The translations under genes were made by a program, and so were the position numbers. Shown piece by piece: positions 16,452-25,172 of a DNA stretch of 64,000 nt. The stretch comes from CAVSXS01 sp963767715 (lineage in GTDB: Bacteria > Chloroflexota > Ktedonobacteria > Ktedonobacterales > Ktedonobacteraceae). Numbering within the stretch: the stretch's first letter is position 1; each line of letters starts with the position of its first letter. The notes under the pieces were generated by a model. It saw only the letters and a list, made by a program, of their open reading frames with translations, was not told where the DNA came from and did not search any database. Location of the stretch: NCBI GenBank assembly GCA_963767715.1, contig CAVYFA010000015.1:62001-126000 (forward strand), in the 5' to 3' direction.

Positions 16452-16811
16452 ATGTTGGCACTGGCTTTTGTCCTGGCGGATGGCGTCACCATCAAAATTG
16501 GCAACAACGTCTGGTCATTTAGCACAAACTTCATCGTCTACCTGATCATCGCGGCCATTGTTGGGCTACTGGCCGAGTTTATCGTCGGGTGGCGCCTGCC
16601 ATTTGGCTTCATCGGTGCGATCATCGCAGCATTGATTGGCATCTGGCTGATGACTAACGTCATCATCATTACCGGGCTTGGTGACATCAACCTCTTTGGT
16701 GTTCCGATTATCAGGGCGTTGATCGGCGCGATCATTCTCGTGGCGCTCTGGCACCTCATAACCCTCCCGCTGTATCGCAGCCGCAGGCGGTATTATTACC
16801 GCAGGGTGTGA
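16452..16811 (+). CDS. GlsB/YeaQ/YmgE-like stress response membrane protein
   Basis: The ATG at 16452 follows AAGGAGAACGC. The product is 119 residues with three hydrophobic helices. The second segment, GLLAEFIVGWRLPFGFIGAI followed by IAALIGIWLM, has the Gly-rich helix pattern of the transglycosylase-associated (GlsB/YeaQ) family, extended by a third helix and a basic tail (YRSRRRYYYRRV). These proteins are often stress-induced; exact function is unknown. Confidence 0.75.
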   Translation: MLALAFVLADGVTIKIGNNVWSFSTNFIVYLIIAAIVGLLAEFIVGWRLPFGFIGAIIAALIGIWLMTNVIIITGLGDINLFGVPIIRALIGAIILVALWHLITLPLYRSRRRYYYRRV

Positions 16812-16831
16812 GCCACTCACATTCAATTAGT

Positions 16832-17830
16832 TCAGTATCGACGATCAAGCGTGACGCGCATCTGCGCACCGCGTTCCCAGTTGAGGTCTTTGACACAGCT
16901 TTTGACTTTGGGAAACTGGGCGTGATCGCAATTCTGGCCGGTGACGGCCGGAAACAGCAGAGGGCAGAGAAAGAGTTGGGAGCAGTAGCCGTAGGTGTGG
17001 GAGAACTGGTAGGTGGGATGTATGAGATAGCGACGCTCACAAAGTGGCACGATATAAGGAGCGAGGAGGCTTTCGGGATGACTGTGGGTGTTGAGGGGGA
17101 TGGTGGCTATGTCGTGCCGATGCGTCAGCACTTCTACACATACCAGGCATCGAAGGCCGCATCGGCGGCTAGATGCGTGGGAAAGAAGCACAGGGTGGCG
17201 ACAGTGCGGAGTAGAGGGGAAAGAAGTAGGTGATGTCGTTTTCATTGAAGGGTAGGGTGTACGCGGCTAGCACGACATCGCCGTAGACCGGGTCGGTGGC
17301 ACTCACCACCGCGGAGCCGTAGCCCCCAGGTACTCTTTCTCTTCCTTCTTCGAGCCATCGCTCTGTTCTTTATTCGTCGAGCGTTTGACCGCCACCTTGC
17401 AATCGGGGTCGCCTGTGGGTTGGTGCGCTTTATCGTAGCGGTCGGTGACGTAAGCGCGCGGGTTATTTTCCTGCACCGAGGCATAGATGTGCGTCACATC
17501 GAAGGCGATCACTTCCCCCAGGCCGGGATATACTCGCGCAAGTCGCTGACGGTGGCGGCCAGCAAGGCTTGCAGCACCGGCTGGGGCAGGCGGCGTGTTG
17601 TTCGCGCAACCAGCGTGCGCTGGGCACGGTGCGCGCCACATCAAAGCCATAGGGCTGGGTGTAATCGAGCACCGGACGAAAGCCCAGTTCCAGCACGAGC
17701 AGGGGGTGTTCGAGTAGGAAGCGGCGCAGTAGCGTGCAGGACGGCAAGCCTTCCTGGAGTTTGAGAAGCAGCGCTTTGACATAAGCACTGAGCGAGTGTG
17801 GGCGTCTGCCCGGCTGGCAGGGGCAGGGAT
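16832..17830 (-). pseudogene. Degraded transposase (DDE type)
   Basis: Pieces of one transposase can be followed across at least three frames on the minus strand. They are LSAYVKALLLKLQEGLPSCT, VIAFDVTHIYASVQENNPRA (a probable catalytic Asp), VSATDPVYGDVVLAAYTLPF with NENDITYFF, and LIHPTYQFSHTYGYCSQLFL with ending VTGQNCDHAQF...WERGAQMRVTLDRR. The normal C-terminus after MRVTLDR is missing. The order and spacing match a transposase family common in Ktedonobacteria, known to me by pattern only. Terminal inverted repeats were not found. Confidence 0.8.
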
Positions 17831-17851
17831 AAACTCGGTTCAGTATCGTGA

Positions 17852-17896
17852 ATGAAACAAAATGGCGACCCCGTGCGGGTCGCCATTTTGTTTCAT
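17852..17896. repeat. 19-bp perfect palindrome of the GGCGACC family
   Basis: Arms ATGAAACAAAATGGCGACC (17852-17870) and its exact complement (17878-17896) flank a 7-base loop. The core GGCGACC...GGTCGCC is shared with 59640-59664. It lies at the 5' edge of the degraded transposase. A T-rich stretch (CTTTTT) follows on the plus strand, so it could also terminate transcription. Confidence 0.8.
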
Positions 17897-17989
17897 CTTT
17901 TTCGCTGTGCTTTACCATAATCCCATGAAAGTAATAGCGCATAAATTGCCGCTGTTGAGATGATATAGCTACCTTCGCGCACCTGCCGG

Positions 17990-18026
17990 TATAATCGTAG
18001 TCACTTCTTGCTAGATACGGTATAAT
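17990..18026 (+). promoter_or_regulatory. Two TATAAT boxes upstream of the rhomboid gene
   Basis: TATAAT occurs at 17990-17995 and again at 18021-18026, each after CGG. A weak -35 (TAGTCA) sits 17 bases before the second. They are the only promoter-like elements in the 300-base gap before the TPR-rhomboid gene; nothing else was recognised in this gap. Confidence 0.4.
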
Positions 18027-18194
18027 CACAGGAATACATGACCACGAGAAGACTATCCGGCAACCTATTGTCAACGACATCGTAATATATCATAGAGATA
18101 TCAATCTTGAATTTGGCGCGCACCCCAAATGGTTCGCAAGTGGCTACGACCTTACTCGCGCTAATCGCGTTACATTTATGGGAGGGTGAAACTC

Positions 18195-19469
18195 TTGGAA
18201 GCACAAACTGATGTACAAACGTATATGGAACGCGGAAAACAGGCGCTGGCGCAGGGTCAGGGGCGCGAAGCCGCGATCGCCTATGCGCACGCCGCTCAGT
18301 TAGAGCCGGATAATCCGAACATTCACCTGGGACTGGCGGAGGCCAACCTCGCCCTCGGCTCCTACGGCGTGGTCTTTATGGCGTGCCGCAAAGTGCAGGA
18401 ACTTCAGCCGGAAGGCGGCGCGGCCTACAGCATGGCCCAGGCTCTGCTCGATCTACTCGACCGCCGCTACGACCGCGCCCTGCAAGACCTCGAGACGGTC
18501 ATCAGCGAGGATCCGGGCAACGCTTATGCTCATGCCATGCGCGCCTACCTGCTGCGCCTCACGGGGCAGGACTACGACGCCGGGTTGGCAAGGTCGCGCG
18601 CAGCCCGTCTTTCCCATGGCGGCACCTTCGAGAACGTCTTCCCGCCCGTCGATCCCGTGCGCATGCCAGGGTACAACGGGCTTGCCGGCACGCCGCCTAC
18701 CGTTGATGCTGACGGCCCTACCAGGATGCGGGATGGCGCCCAGAACGGAGCCCAGGTTGAACGCGATCAGATTCCCGGCTGGACACGCGAGCGCCCCGGC
18801 GGCATGAGCCAGATGCAGCGCCAGCAGGTACGCACGCGCTTCTGGATGAGCCAGCACCCACGCTTCGTGACGAATATCCTCATCGGCATCAATGTGCTGA
18901 TCTATCTGATTTCGGCGCTGCTGAGCATCACACAGGCAGGCGGACTGGGCAGTCTGGGGGACATCGACGTAAATGTTCTTGTTAACATGGGTGCGCAGGT
19001 GAACGCCCTGGTCGCGCAAGGTGAATGGTGGCGCATATTCACCGCCATGTTTCTGCACCTCAACATCTTGCATATCGGCTTGAATATGCTTTCGCTCTTC
19101 TTCATTGGCACCGCTATCGAAGTATTCTACGGCAAGTGGCGTTACCTGGCGATCTACCTGGTGTCCGGTATTATCGGCGGCATCGTCTCGTACTTCGTCG
19201 AGGGGCCAAACTTCATCGCCGTCGGCGCCTCGGGCGCGATCTTCGGCGTCTTCGGCGCGCTGGGAGCCTTCTACCTCGTTAATCGCCGTGCGCTGGGAAG
19301 GTATGGGACGGGAGCAATCACCAACTGGATCTTCTGGCTCGGCCTGAACCTGGTCATAGGCTTTTCTAATCCCGAAATTGGCATCGTCGATCATATTGGC
19401 GGTCTAATCGCGGGCATGGTTCTCGGGCTCATTCTCATTCCGCGCCTGCGAGGGCCACGCGTAGTCTAG
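18195..19469 (+). CDS. TPR-domain rhomboid family intramembrane serine protease
   Basis: The TTG at 18195 is preferred to the GTG at 18186, because GGAGGG (18181-18186) then lies at proper distance. The product is about 424 residues. The N-terminal 150 residues are TPR repeats (AIAYAHAAQLEPDNPNIHLG, DLETVISEDPGNAYAHAMRA). A linker of about 60 residues follows, then the rhomboid fold: HLNILHIGLNMLSLFFIGTA, the catalytic serine in AVGASGAIFGVFGALGAFYL, and the catalytic histidine in VDHIGGLIAGMVLGLIL. It should cleave membrane-spanning substrates, with the TPR part recruiting partners in the cytoplasm. Confidence 0.92.
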   Translation: MEAQTDVQTYMERGKQALAQGQGREAAIAYAHAAQLEPDNPNIHLGLAEANLALGSYGVVFMACRKVQELQPEGGAAYSMAQALLDLLDRRYDRALQDLETVISEDPGNAYAHAMRAYLLRLTGQDYDAGLARSRAARLSHGGTFENVFPPVDPVRMPGYNGLAGTPPTVDADGPTRMRDGAQNGAQVERDQIPGWTRERPGGMSQMQRQQVRTRFWMSQHPRFVTNILIGINVLIYLISALLSITQAGGLGSLGDIDVNVLVNMGAQVNALVAQGEWWRIFTAMFLHLNILHIGLNMLSLFFIGTAIEVFYGKWRYLAIYLVSGIIGGIVSYFVEGPNFIAVGASGAIFGVFGALGAFYLVNRRALGRYGTGAITNWIFWLGLNLVIGFSNPEIGIVDHIGGLIAGMVLGLILIPRLRGPRVV

Positions 19470-19930
19470 TATGGCATACGTTGATACATACACATCTTGT
19501 TTGTTGTGCAGGCCAGTACACTGAAAAGTAGGAAGTCGAGCTTGAAATCTCGCTGTGACCCGGCTGATTGAGTCACACTGATCCTATCCATGCCCTTTAC
19601 CCCCCTGCTCGACTTCTGCTTTTCCCCAACGTGACTAACACCATAATTTGGCCGCTTCGGCCACAATATGGTTTTTTTGGAGAACTCCTCAAACGTTTTA
19701 AGTGTAATGCACCCATTTGTAGGGACAGTTGCCACAATAGTAGCATCGTGGTGATAATAAGGGTCATTGTTTCGAATAAATTTCTCTAGTAGCCACCATG
19801 GTATGGTGATGAAAAAACCCAAACCAAGTGTAACAACACCGATAATCAAAGCAAGCATAAATGGCATGTGCTTTCCATGTGGATAGGTGTGATAACTCCC
19901 GCAATGCGGGCATGGTACTTGTTGGCGCAT
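19466..19930 (-). CDS. Zinc-ribbon membrane protein, C-terminus probably altered by a frameshift
   Basis: The first 60 residues look genuine: a zinc knuckle VPCPHCGSYHTYPHG, then a membrane helix LALIIGVVTLGLGFFITIPW. Beyond about residue 66 the frame loses character. In the next frame the same DNA reads RCYYCGNCPYKWVHYT and stops at 19698, a second CxxC knuckle that would complete a zinc ribbon. A one-base shift near 19745 is the likely cause. If so, the original protein was about 78 residues and the 154-residue frame is an artefact. Function is unknown. It converges with the rhomboid gene, overlapping by 4 bases. Confidence 0.6.
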   Translation of the reverse strand: MRQQVPCPHCGSYHTYPHGKHMPFMLALIIGVVTLGLGFFITIPWWLLEKFIRNNDPYYHHDATIVATVPTNGCITLKTFEEFSKKTILWPKRPNYGVSHVGEKQKSSRGVKGMDRISVTQSAGSQRDFKLDFLLFSVLACTTNKMCMYQRMPY

Positions 19931-19931
19931 A

Positions 19932-20297
19932 TCACTTTACTCCTTCTGATCGAAAAACACGATGTTCCTGTATCTCTTGACAAACTTCACGCAAAAGTTC
20001 CCTCACTTTGGGATCGCGCAAAATGGCAGGCTGTGCAAGATACCGAGCGATATGCCGCTGCGTCAGCGCCACCTGCTCTGCCTGAAGGTACAAGGCCATC
20101 CGCTTGATCTCCTCGCGATATCCTTGCAGTCGTTTTTCTCGAAGCTGGCGGCGATACGCTGTGTGGCGTTTAGCAATCGCGTGGCAGGCTGCTCGATTGA
20201 TCTTGTATAAGGTCGTTGGCTGATAACCGAGACGCTGACTCACTTCATTGCGGCGAAGGCTGGAGAATCTTCTGGCTCTGCTTGCGACCTGCCCCAA
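19932..20297 (-). CDS. TniQ/TnsD-like C-terminal DNA-binding fragment
   Basis: A 121-residue frame opening with TTG. It contains NEVSQRLGYQPTTLYKINRA, a helix-turn-helix-like segment, then AIAKRHTAYRRQLREKRLQG and a terminal YLAQPAILRDPKVRELLREV. The order resembles the C-terminal repeat domain of TniQ-type transposition proteins, where (A/R)RLGY...LYRHFPDLCRAISARY is followed by a PxxFRxPxxRxAL segment. The zinc-binding N-terminal TniQ domain is absent upstream, so this is probably a remnant. The assignment rests on pattern recognition. Confidence 0.5.
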   Translation of the reverse strand: MGQVASRARRFSSLRRNEVSQRLGYQPTTLYKINRAACHAIAKRHTAYRRQLREKRLQGYREEIKRMALYLQAEQVALTQRHIARYLAQPAILRDPKVRELLREVCQEIQEHRVFRSEGVK

Positions 20298-20488
20298 AGG
20301 TAATCCGGGAAATGCTCATCTTGTCATTAGTGGTATCGTATTCCTGGACGCGGCAAGATCTGCAGACAGCGACAGAATCTCGGACAGAAAGAGCCTGTTT
20401 GAAGCATTTCCCAGACCATCCTTGACGCACTTCCTCCATCCCGTCAGTGTAGCAGAAAAGCGACTCAAGTGCAGAAGATTATATTGCA

Positions 20489-21850
20489 CTAAGCGGGCTG
20501 CCACCAGCCTATGAGCGGGGCAAAGGTCGAGTACAGCAGCCAGACATTGAGGCCGAGAATGACCACACTACACGCGATGGCCGCCCAGGTGGTGACCGCT
20601 TTGTTGACCAGGGAGCCCATCAGGTCGCGGCGACGGGTAAACATGACCAGGGTGATAACAGGTAGTGGCAGGACGAAACTCAGCACGACCTGGCTGATCA
20701 CCAGGGTGCTGGTCGGATTCAAGCCGATCGCGGCGACGATCACAGCCGGGATCATGGTCACGACCCGCCGCACCCAGATGGGAATGGTGAAGCCCACAAA
20801 GCCCTGCATGATGACCTGCCCGGCCATCGTGCCGACCGTGGAACTGGAGAGCCCAGAGGCCAGCAGCGAGATCGCAAAGACCAGGCTGGCGGCTCCTCCA
20901 AGCAAGGGAGTGAGCGTCCGATAGGCGCTGTTGATGTCGGCCACGTTGCTCAGTCCGTGAAGATGAAAGGTGGCCGCGGCCATGTAGAGCATCGCTATGT
21001 TGACAAGACCCGCCAGGCCCATGGCAATCACCACGTCAGGAATGGTCCAGCGGAAGATACGCCGCGCTTCCTTTTCACTGCGTGGGATGATGCGTTGTTG
21101 GGTAAGCGAGGAGTGCAGGTAGATGACATGGGGCATCACCGTCGCCCCAATGATGCCTACCGAGAAGAGGACGCTTTGCGTTCCACCCAGCCAGGGAACA
21201 ATGGTGTGGAAGCCAATCTGGCCCAAATTCGGGCGGGAGAAGAAGGTCTCAATGACGTAACAGAGCGCAATCACCCCCACCAGGGCGGAGATGACCGCCT
21301 CTAAGGGACGGAACCCGCGACGCTCCAGTTGTAGGATCAGGTAGGTGGCAACGCCTGTAATGAGCGTGGCGTAGAGCAGGGGCAGGCCAAATAGAAGGTT
21401 GATGGCGATACTGGCTCCCAAAAACTCGGCCAGATCGGTAGACATCGCCATGATCTCGGAGACGATCCACATGGCGTACACCACGGGCTTGCGGAACTCC
21501 TGGCGGCACAGCTCTGCCAAATTCTGCCCGGTTGCCAGGCCCAGTTTCGCCGACATAGTTTGCAGCAGCATCGCCATCAGGTTGGCCAGGGCGATGACCC
21601 ACAGCAGATTGTAGCCAAAGGCGCTGCCTCCCTGGATGTTGGTAGCAAAATTGCCGGGATCAATATATGCCACACAGGCGATAAAGGCAGGTCCCAGGAA
21701 CGGCAGGAAGGCGAGCAGTCCTTTCTTGCGCCCTTCAAGCACCGCGCGTGCGGCGGCTCGCGTTCCGACTTCTTCGGACAGGTGCTCAAGAGCCTCGCCT
21801 GAGGGCATAGGCGAGGCTCCTGCGGGCTGTAAGGGAGGATAGGCTCTCAT
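20489..21850 (-). CDS. mntH: Nramp family divalent metal transporter (MntH-like)
   Basis: A 453-residue proton-coupled importer of Mn(II)/Fe(II) with about 11 membrane segments. The metal-site motif DPGNFATNIQGGSAFGYNLL (helix 1) is intact, and VMPHVIYLHSSLTQQRIIPR in the second half supplies the M-P-H motif of helix 6. The start overlaps the stop of the DtxR-family gene (ATGA), so transporter and regulator are coupled. The first 50 residues are a cytoplasmic extension. Confidence 0.95.
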   Translation of the reverse strand: MRAYPPLQPAGASPMPSGEALEHLSEEVGTRAAARAVLEGRKKGLLAFLPFLGPAFIACVAYIDPGNFATNIQGGSAFGYNLLWVIALANLMAMLLQTMSAKLGLATGQNLAELCRQEFRKPVVYAMWIVSEIMAMSTDLAEFLGASIAINLLFGLPLLYATLITGVATYLILQLERRGFRPLEAVISALVGVIALCYVIETFFSRPNLGQIGFHTIVPWLGGTQSVLFSVGIIGATVMPHVIYLHSSLTQQRIIPRSEKEARRIFRWTIPDVVIAMGLAGLVNIAMLYMAAATFHLHGLSNVADINSAYRTLTPLLGGAASLVFAISLLASGLSSSTVGTMAGQVIMQGFVGFTIPIWVRRVVTMIPAVIVAAIGLNPTSTLVISQVVLSFVLPLPVITLVMFTRRRDLMGSLVNKAVTTWAAIACSVVILGLNVWLLYSTFAPLIGWWQPA

Positions 21851-22596
21851 GCGTTTTCTCCCAGTGGGTTTGCGGAAGGTGAAGGACCGCTCTCCAGGTC
21901 AGGCGCGACCGGACGTACAAGGACCGCCTGCGTCACCGCGTCTCCAATAGCGTGGGCCTGTTCCCCGACGCGCACAGTAAAGACTCCACCATAGGGTGCC
22001 ACGGTCTCAACCTGCACGAGGGCGCCTGGAACGAGACCAAGCTCGGCCAGATAGCGCAGCAGGTCGGGATTCTCATCACTCACGCGCTGCACAATGACAT
22101 GTTGACCCGGCGTAACAGTTGAGAGCGGCTGGCTCTTTGCCACAACGACCCCACCCCCCTTGTTGGGGATAGGGTCTCCATGAGGATCTTCGTTCGGGTG
22201 CTCCAGCAGTGCATCCATGCGTTCCACGAAGGCATCCGAGATAGCGTGCTCGATTTGTTCCGCTTCCGCATCCACCTCTTCCAGAGGAAAGCCCATGATC
22301 TGCACCAGAAAAAGTTCCAGCAAACGGTGACGGCGCACGAGTTCGCTGGCCATATGCTGGCCCGTCTCAGTCAGTTCTACGCCGTGATAGGGGGTATAGC
22401 GCACATAACCGCGTTCGCCCAACCACTTGAAGAGCTGGGTAACGGTGGCATCGCTGAGTTGCCCCGTCGGTTCCAGTGACTGCAAGCGTTCTCGCATGAC
22501 CGATGTGGTAATGGACTCACCCCGCTCGCGCAATTTGTAGCAGAGCTTCAAGCAGTCAATAGCGCGAATAGGCAACGTACGGAGTTCCGGTGACAT
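21847..22596 (-). CDS. DtxR/MntR family metal-dependent transcriptional regulator
   Basis: 249 residues. The N-terminal winged helix (about 10-75; LKLCYKLRERGESITTSVMR, TVTQLFKWLGERGYVRYTPY, HGVELTETGQHMASELVRRH) is followed by the metal-binding/dimer domain (LLELFLVQIMGFPLEEVDAE, then EQIEHAISDAFVERMDALL). The C-terminus is a FeoA/SH3-like domain (about 170-235). It is coded first, with the Nramp importer behind it, so it most likely represses its own operon when Mn(II) or Fe(II) is plentiful. The leader at 22620-22670 is AT-rich, but no clear palindromic operator was picked out. Confidence 0.93.
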   Translation of the reverse strand: MSPELRTLPIRAIDCLKLCYKLRERGESITTSVMRERLQSLEPTGQLSDATVTQLFKWLGERGYVRYTPYHGVELTETGQHMASELVRRHRLLELFLVQIMGFPLEEVDAEAEQIEHAISDAFVERMDALLEHPNEDPHGDPIPNKGGGVVVAKSQPLSTVTPGQHVIVQRVSDENPDLLRYLAELGLVPGALVQVETVAPYGGVFTVRVGEQAHAIGDAVTQAVLVRPVAPDLESGPSPSANPLGENA

Positions 22597-22785
22597 ATTA
22601 TGGCCTCATGTGTTTCACTTATCAAAATCATTATTTTAACGTCCTAAAAATAAATTACCATATGGAAGAATATCTTGTCAAGTGAGCTGAAAATGGGATT
22701 TGGAGGGAGTGGTTAAAACATTCTTCTTAAACTAAATTCAGAGTAGAACGACAAAAAATACGGTAAAATCTCTTGACCTTGACCT

Positions 22786-22860
22786 ATGCCCTTCGACGAG
22801 AGAGGCCGGGAGTTTCTAGAAGAGGCTCTACGGATCTATCGCGAGCAGCATAAGTCATAG
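22786..22860 (+). other. 24-codon open frame in the 22.6-22.9 kb gap, doubtful
   Basis: ATG at 22786 opens MPFDERGREFLEEALRIYRE plus four residues, which looks like a helical peptide or a gene remnant. There is no clear ribosome-binding site. Nothing else was seen in the 280-base gap except the AT-rich promoter region of the DtxR gene. Confidence 0.25.
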
Positions 22861-22876
22861 CATCTTCTCCCCCTCG

Positions 22877-24205
22877 TCACCGGCCGACAACGGCCACGAT
22901 CTGAGCATAGTTGTTGAGACGCGCGAAGGCGGCGATTGAGCCGCTCTGCATATCCAGAGCATACAGAGCGTTATCGGCGTAAATTGTCAGAACGTGATTA
23001 TTGATCCAGGGTCCCAACTCGACCAGTCGATTCGAGGAAGTGGCCAGGAGCTTCGGCTTCCCAACGCTGAGGTGGGAAGCTGAGCCTGAAACCGACACCG
23101 TATAAAGCGCGCTGTGGCGATCGTAAGCCTCCTGCGCATCGCTTGAAAACTCGACATAGGCCAGGGTCCGGGCATCGGGCGAAAAAATGGGAGTTGTCAC
23201 CCAGTGATACTGCGCGCTGTTGCTCAGATTGTCCTGTACGGGCAGAATAACCTGTCTCGCGGCGAGGGTCGGCGGCGTGCCGCCCAACGCGCCGATACCG
23301 AGACTATTCGCATATGAAAGCGCAGCGAGGCCGCTGGGAACGCTAAAATCCGAAGGAAAGGGCACGGCGCCCTCGCTGGTGGAATAGAGCAGCGCATTGC
23401 CGCTCGGAGACAAGGCGAGCGGGCCTTGCTGCACGCCCCCATTCATGATGAGCTGAGCCGTCGGGTTGGCCTGCGCCAGGTCGAGCGACCAGAGGCCGTA
23501 CTGTACCGCCCCGCTGCTGCCGCGATCATCGGTTAGCAGCAAGGTGTGATCTGCCTGATTGGATAGCCCGTTCATGAAAGAGAAGACGCGGAAGCAGGGG
23601 CAATGCAGGGAGGATTGCGAAAGTACGATGGAAGGCGCTCCAATGGGCCCGGCGTGGATGACGACCATGCCCGACCCATTCGCCGGCTCGGTACTCCACG
23701 CCAGCATCTTTCCGTCTTCACTAAGCGCCAGCGAGGTAATCACCTGCCCACCATCAAGCGCTGCGACGCGCTGAGGAGTCCCGCCAGAGACATCGGTCAG
23801 CCAGATACCATCGCCACTGTAGAGGATTTGGCCGCCGGGCGTCAGGATAGGCTGGGCCGCGCGGTTGTTGATAAAGCCGGCCGTCGGAATAACCGTCGTC
23901 GAACCGCCGGTTAGGGAAACGAGGTATAAACTGTCGCTCTGCGAATAGATTACGGACCGCCTGCTCGGCAGTTGCAGAGGCAGAGCATTTTCATGACCGG
24001 GGACAATGATATTGGAAATGGCTGCCGCACCCGTCTGCGGGCCGCGTGCGGTTGTGGTGACTTGCCCGAAAGGCGTGGAGGCAATGTGCCCTGCCTGGAC
24101 TAGCCCCTGCACAAGCTTGCCGGAGAAGAAGAGCAACGCTATGACGAGCAGTGCCAGCAGGCAGAGAATCCCCACTTTCGAAAAAAATACGTAAGGCTTA
24201 CTCAT
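22877..24205 (-). CDS. Membrane-anchored TolB/WD40-like beta-propeller protein
   Basis: 442 residues: an N-terminal membrane anchor (VGILCLLALLVIALLFFSGK), then a repeated beta pattern with motifs such as QPILTPGGQILYSGDGIWL, TSLALSEDGKMLAWSTEPA, LALSPSGNALLYSTSEG and TPIFSPDARTLAYVEFSS. These are TolB/PD40-type blades (SPDGxxLxY), different from the WAVG propellers elsewhere in the window. It is expected to be extracytoplasmic. It begins 11 bases after the hydrolase stop, so the two form an operon. Function is unknown. Confidence 0.8.
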   Translation of the reverse strand: MSKPYVFFSKVGILCLLALLVIALLFFSGKLVQGLVQAGHIASTPFGQVTTTARGPQTGAAAISNIIVPGHENALPLQLPSRRSVIYSQSDSLYLVSLTGGSTTVIPTAGFINNRAAQPILTPGGQILYSGDGIWLTDVSGGTPQRVAALDGGQVITSLALSEDGKMLAWSTEPANGSGMVVIHAGPIGAPSIVLSQSSLHCPCFRVFSFMNGLSNQADHTLLLTDDRGSSGAVQYGLWSLDLAQANPTAQLIMNGGVQQGPLALSPSGNALLYSTSEGAVPFPSDFSVPSGLAALSYANSLGIGALGGTPPTLAARQVILPVQDNLSNSAQYHWVTTPIFSPDARTLAYVEFSSDAQEAYDRHSALYTVSVSGSASHLSVGKPKLLATSSNRLVELGPWINNHVLTIYADNALYALDMQSGSIAAFARLNNYAQIVAVVGR

Positions 24206-24216
24206 AGGATTGCGTA

Positions 24217-25011
24217 TTAAGCCGTCTGGCTCGATGGCGTTTTCACGTGTGGCTTCGCCCTTGCAGCATGGCGCAGAATGAAGGCGAGCGTTTTGTCGAA
24301 CAGCTCTTCACGGTCGTGATCTTTCATCACGACGTGATAGGAACGATGGAAGGTGACCAGGTGTTTCTCCTGGGAGCCGATGCGGCGATATATTTCCCTA
24401 CCATCCCGCGCGGGTACGACATGATCGTGAACCGAAGTCATGATCAGGGCGGGCGCGGTCACATGCGGCAGTTCTTCCCGCAACTGCGGCAGGAATAGGA
24501 GCAGGCTTTCGACCGGGCGCATAGGCGTCCAGCGATAGTTATCACGCCGGTAGCGAATACGCGCCTCCCGGTCATGCACATCTTCGCGTATTGTTGGCAG
24601 CAATGGAGTAATATACTTCGCGACGCTGACAGCCCCCTTCAGCCAGGGGTGCATATGCAGCGGGGCACAGATACTCACGATGCCCGCGATATCTTCCTGA
24701 GACGCCACGTGCAGCGAGAGCGCCCCACCCAACGAATGGCCAACCAGGAAGACAACATCGCATTTCTGCTTGAGGAGGTTAAGTTCATCACGCACCGCCT
24801 TCGCCCAATCATCCCAGCCAGTCGTAAGTAATTCACGAACACGGCTACCATGTCCCGGCAGGAGCATGTTGACAACAATCATTCCCCGCGCGCATAGCAT
24901 TGTCTCCATCTCAGTAAAATCCGAGCGGCTGCCATTCAAACCATGCACCAGCAAAACGCCGATGACCGGTTTTGCCTGGGTATATGCGCTGGTTGACTGC
25001 GATGTCGTCAT
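24217..25011 (-). CDS. Alpha/beta hydrolase (carboxylesterase/lipase-like)
   Basis: 264 residues with a standard alpha/beta hydrolase layout: oxyanion segment GVLLVHGLNGSRSDF, nucleophile elbow VFLVGHSLGGALSLH (catalytic serine), acid MTSVHDHVVPARDG, and histidine HRSYHVVMKDHDREEL. The closest pattern is the monoacylglycerol lipase/carboxylesterase Est30 type. No signal peptide, so cytoplasmic. It is transcribed ahead of the propeller protein gene. Substrate is unknown. Confidence 0.9.
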   Translation of the reverse strand: MTTSQSTSAYTQAKPVIGVLLVHGLNGSRSDFTEMETMLCARGMIVVNMLLPGHGSRVRELLTTGWDDWAKAVRDELNLLKQKCDVVFLVGHSLGGALSLHVASQEDIAGIVSICAPLHMHPWLKGAVSVAKYITPLLPTIREDVHDREARIRYRRDNYRWTPMRPVESLLLFLPQLREELPHVTAPALIMTSVHDHVVPARDGREIYRRIGSQEKHLVTFHRSYHVVMKDHDREELFDKTLAFILRHAARAKPHVKTPSSQTA

Positions 25012-25105
25012 GATCCTTCTTTCCCTCGTGATAAGGTACGAAATCTCGGGAATCCTTCTCTGATTTAATACGTTTCGGCAAGGGCCGGGGTTACGATTAC
25101 GCGCA

Positions 25106-25134
25106 TTGCCCTTTCCTCACAAACATGGTATAGT
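25106..25134 (+). promoter_or_regulatory. Promoter of the cystathionine synthase/lyase gene
   Basis: TTGCCC (25106-25111), 17-base spacer, TATAGT (25129-25134), about 40 bases before the ATG at 25173. It lies in the divergent gap with the hydrolase gene. Confidence 0.6.
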
Positions 25135-25172
25135 CGCTTGCGAGCCATCTCTCAAATAGAAGGAGTTAGTTT

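Noticed and set aside
18453..19394. 313-codon frame antisense to the rhomboid gene
   Set aside because: Covers the rhomboid catalytic region on the other strand; no family resemblance.
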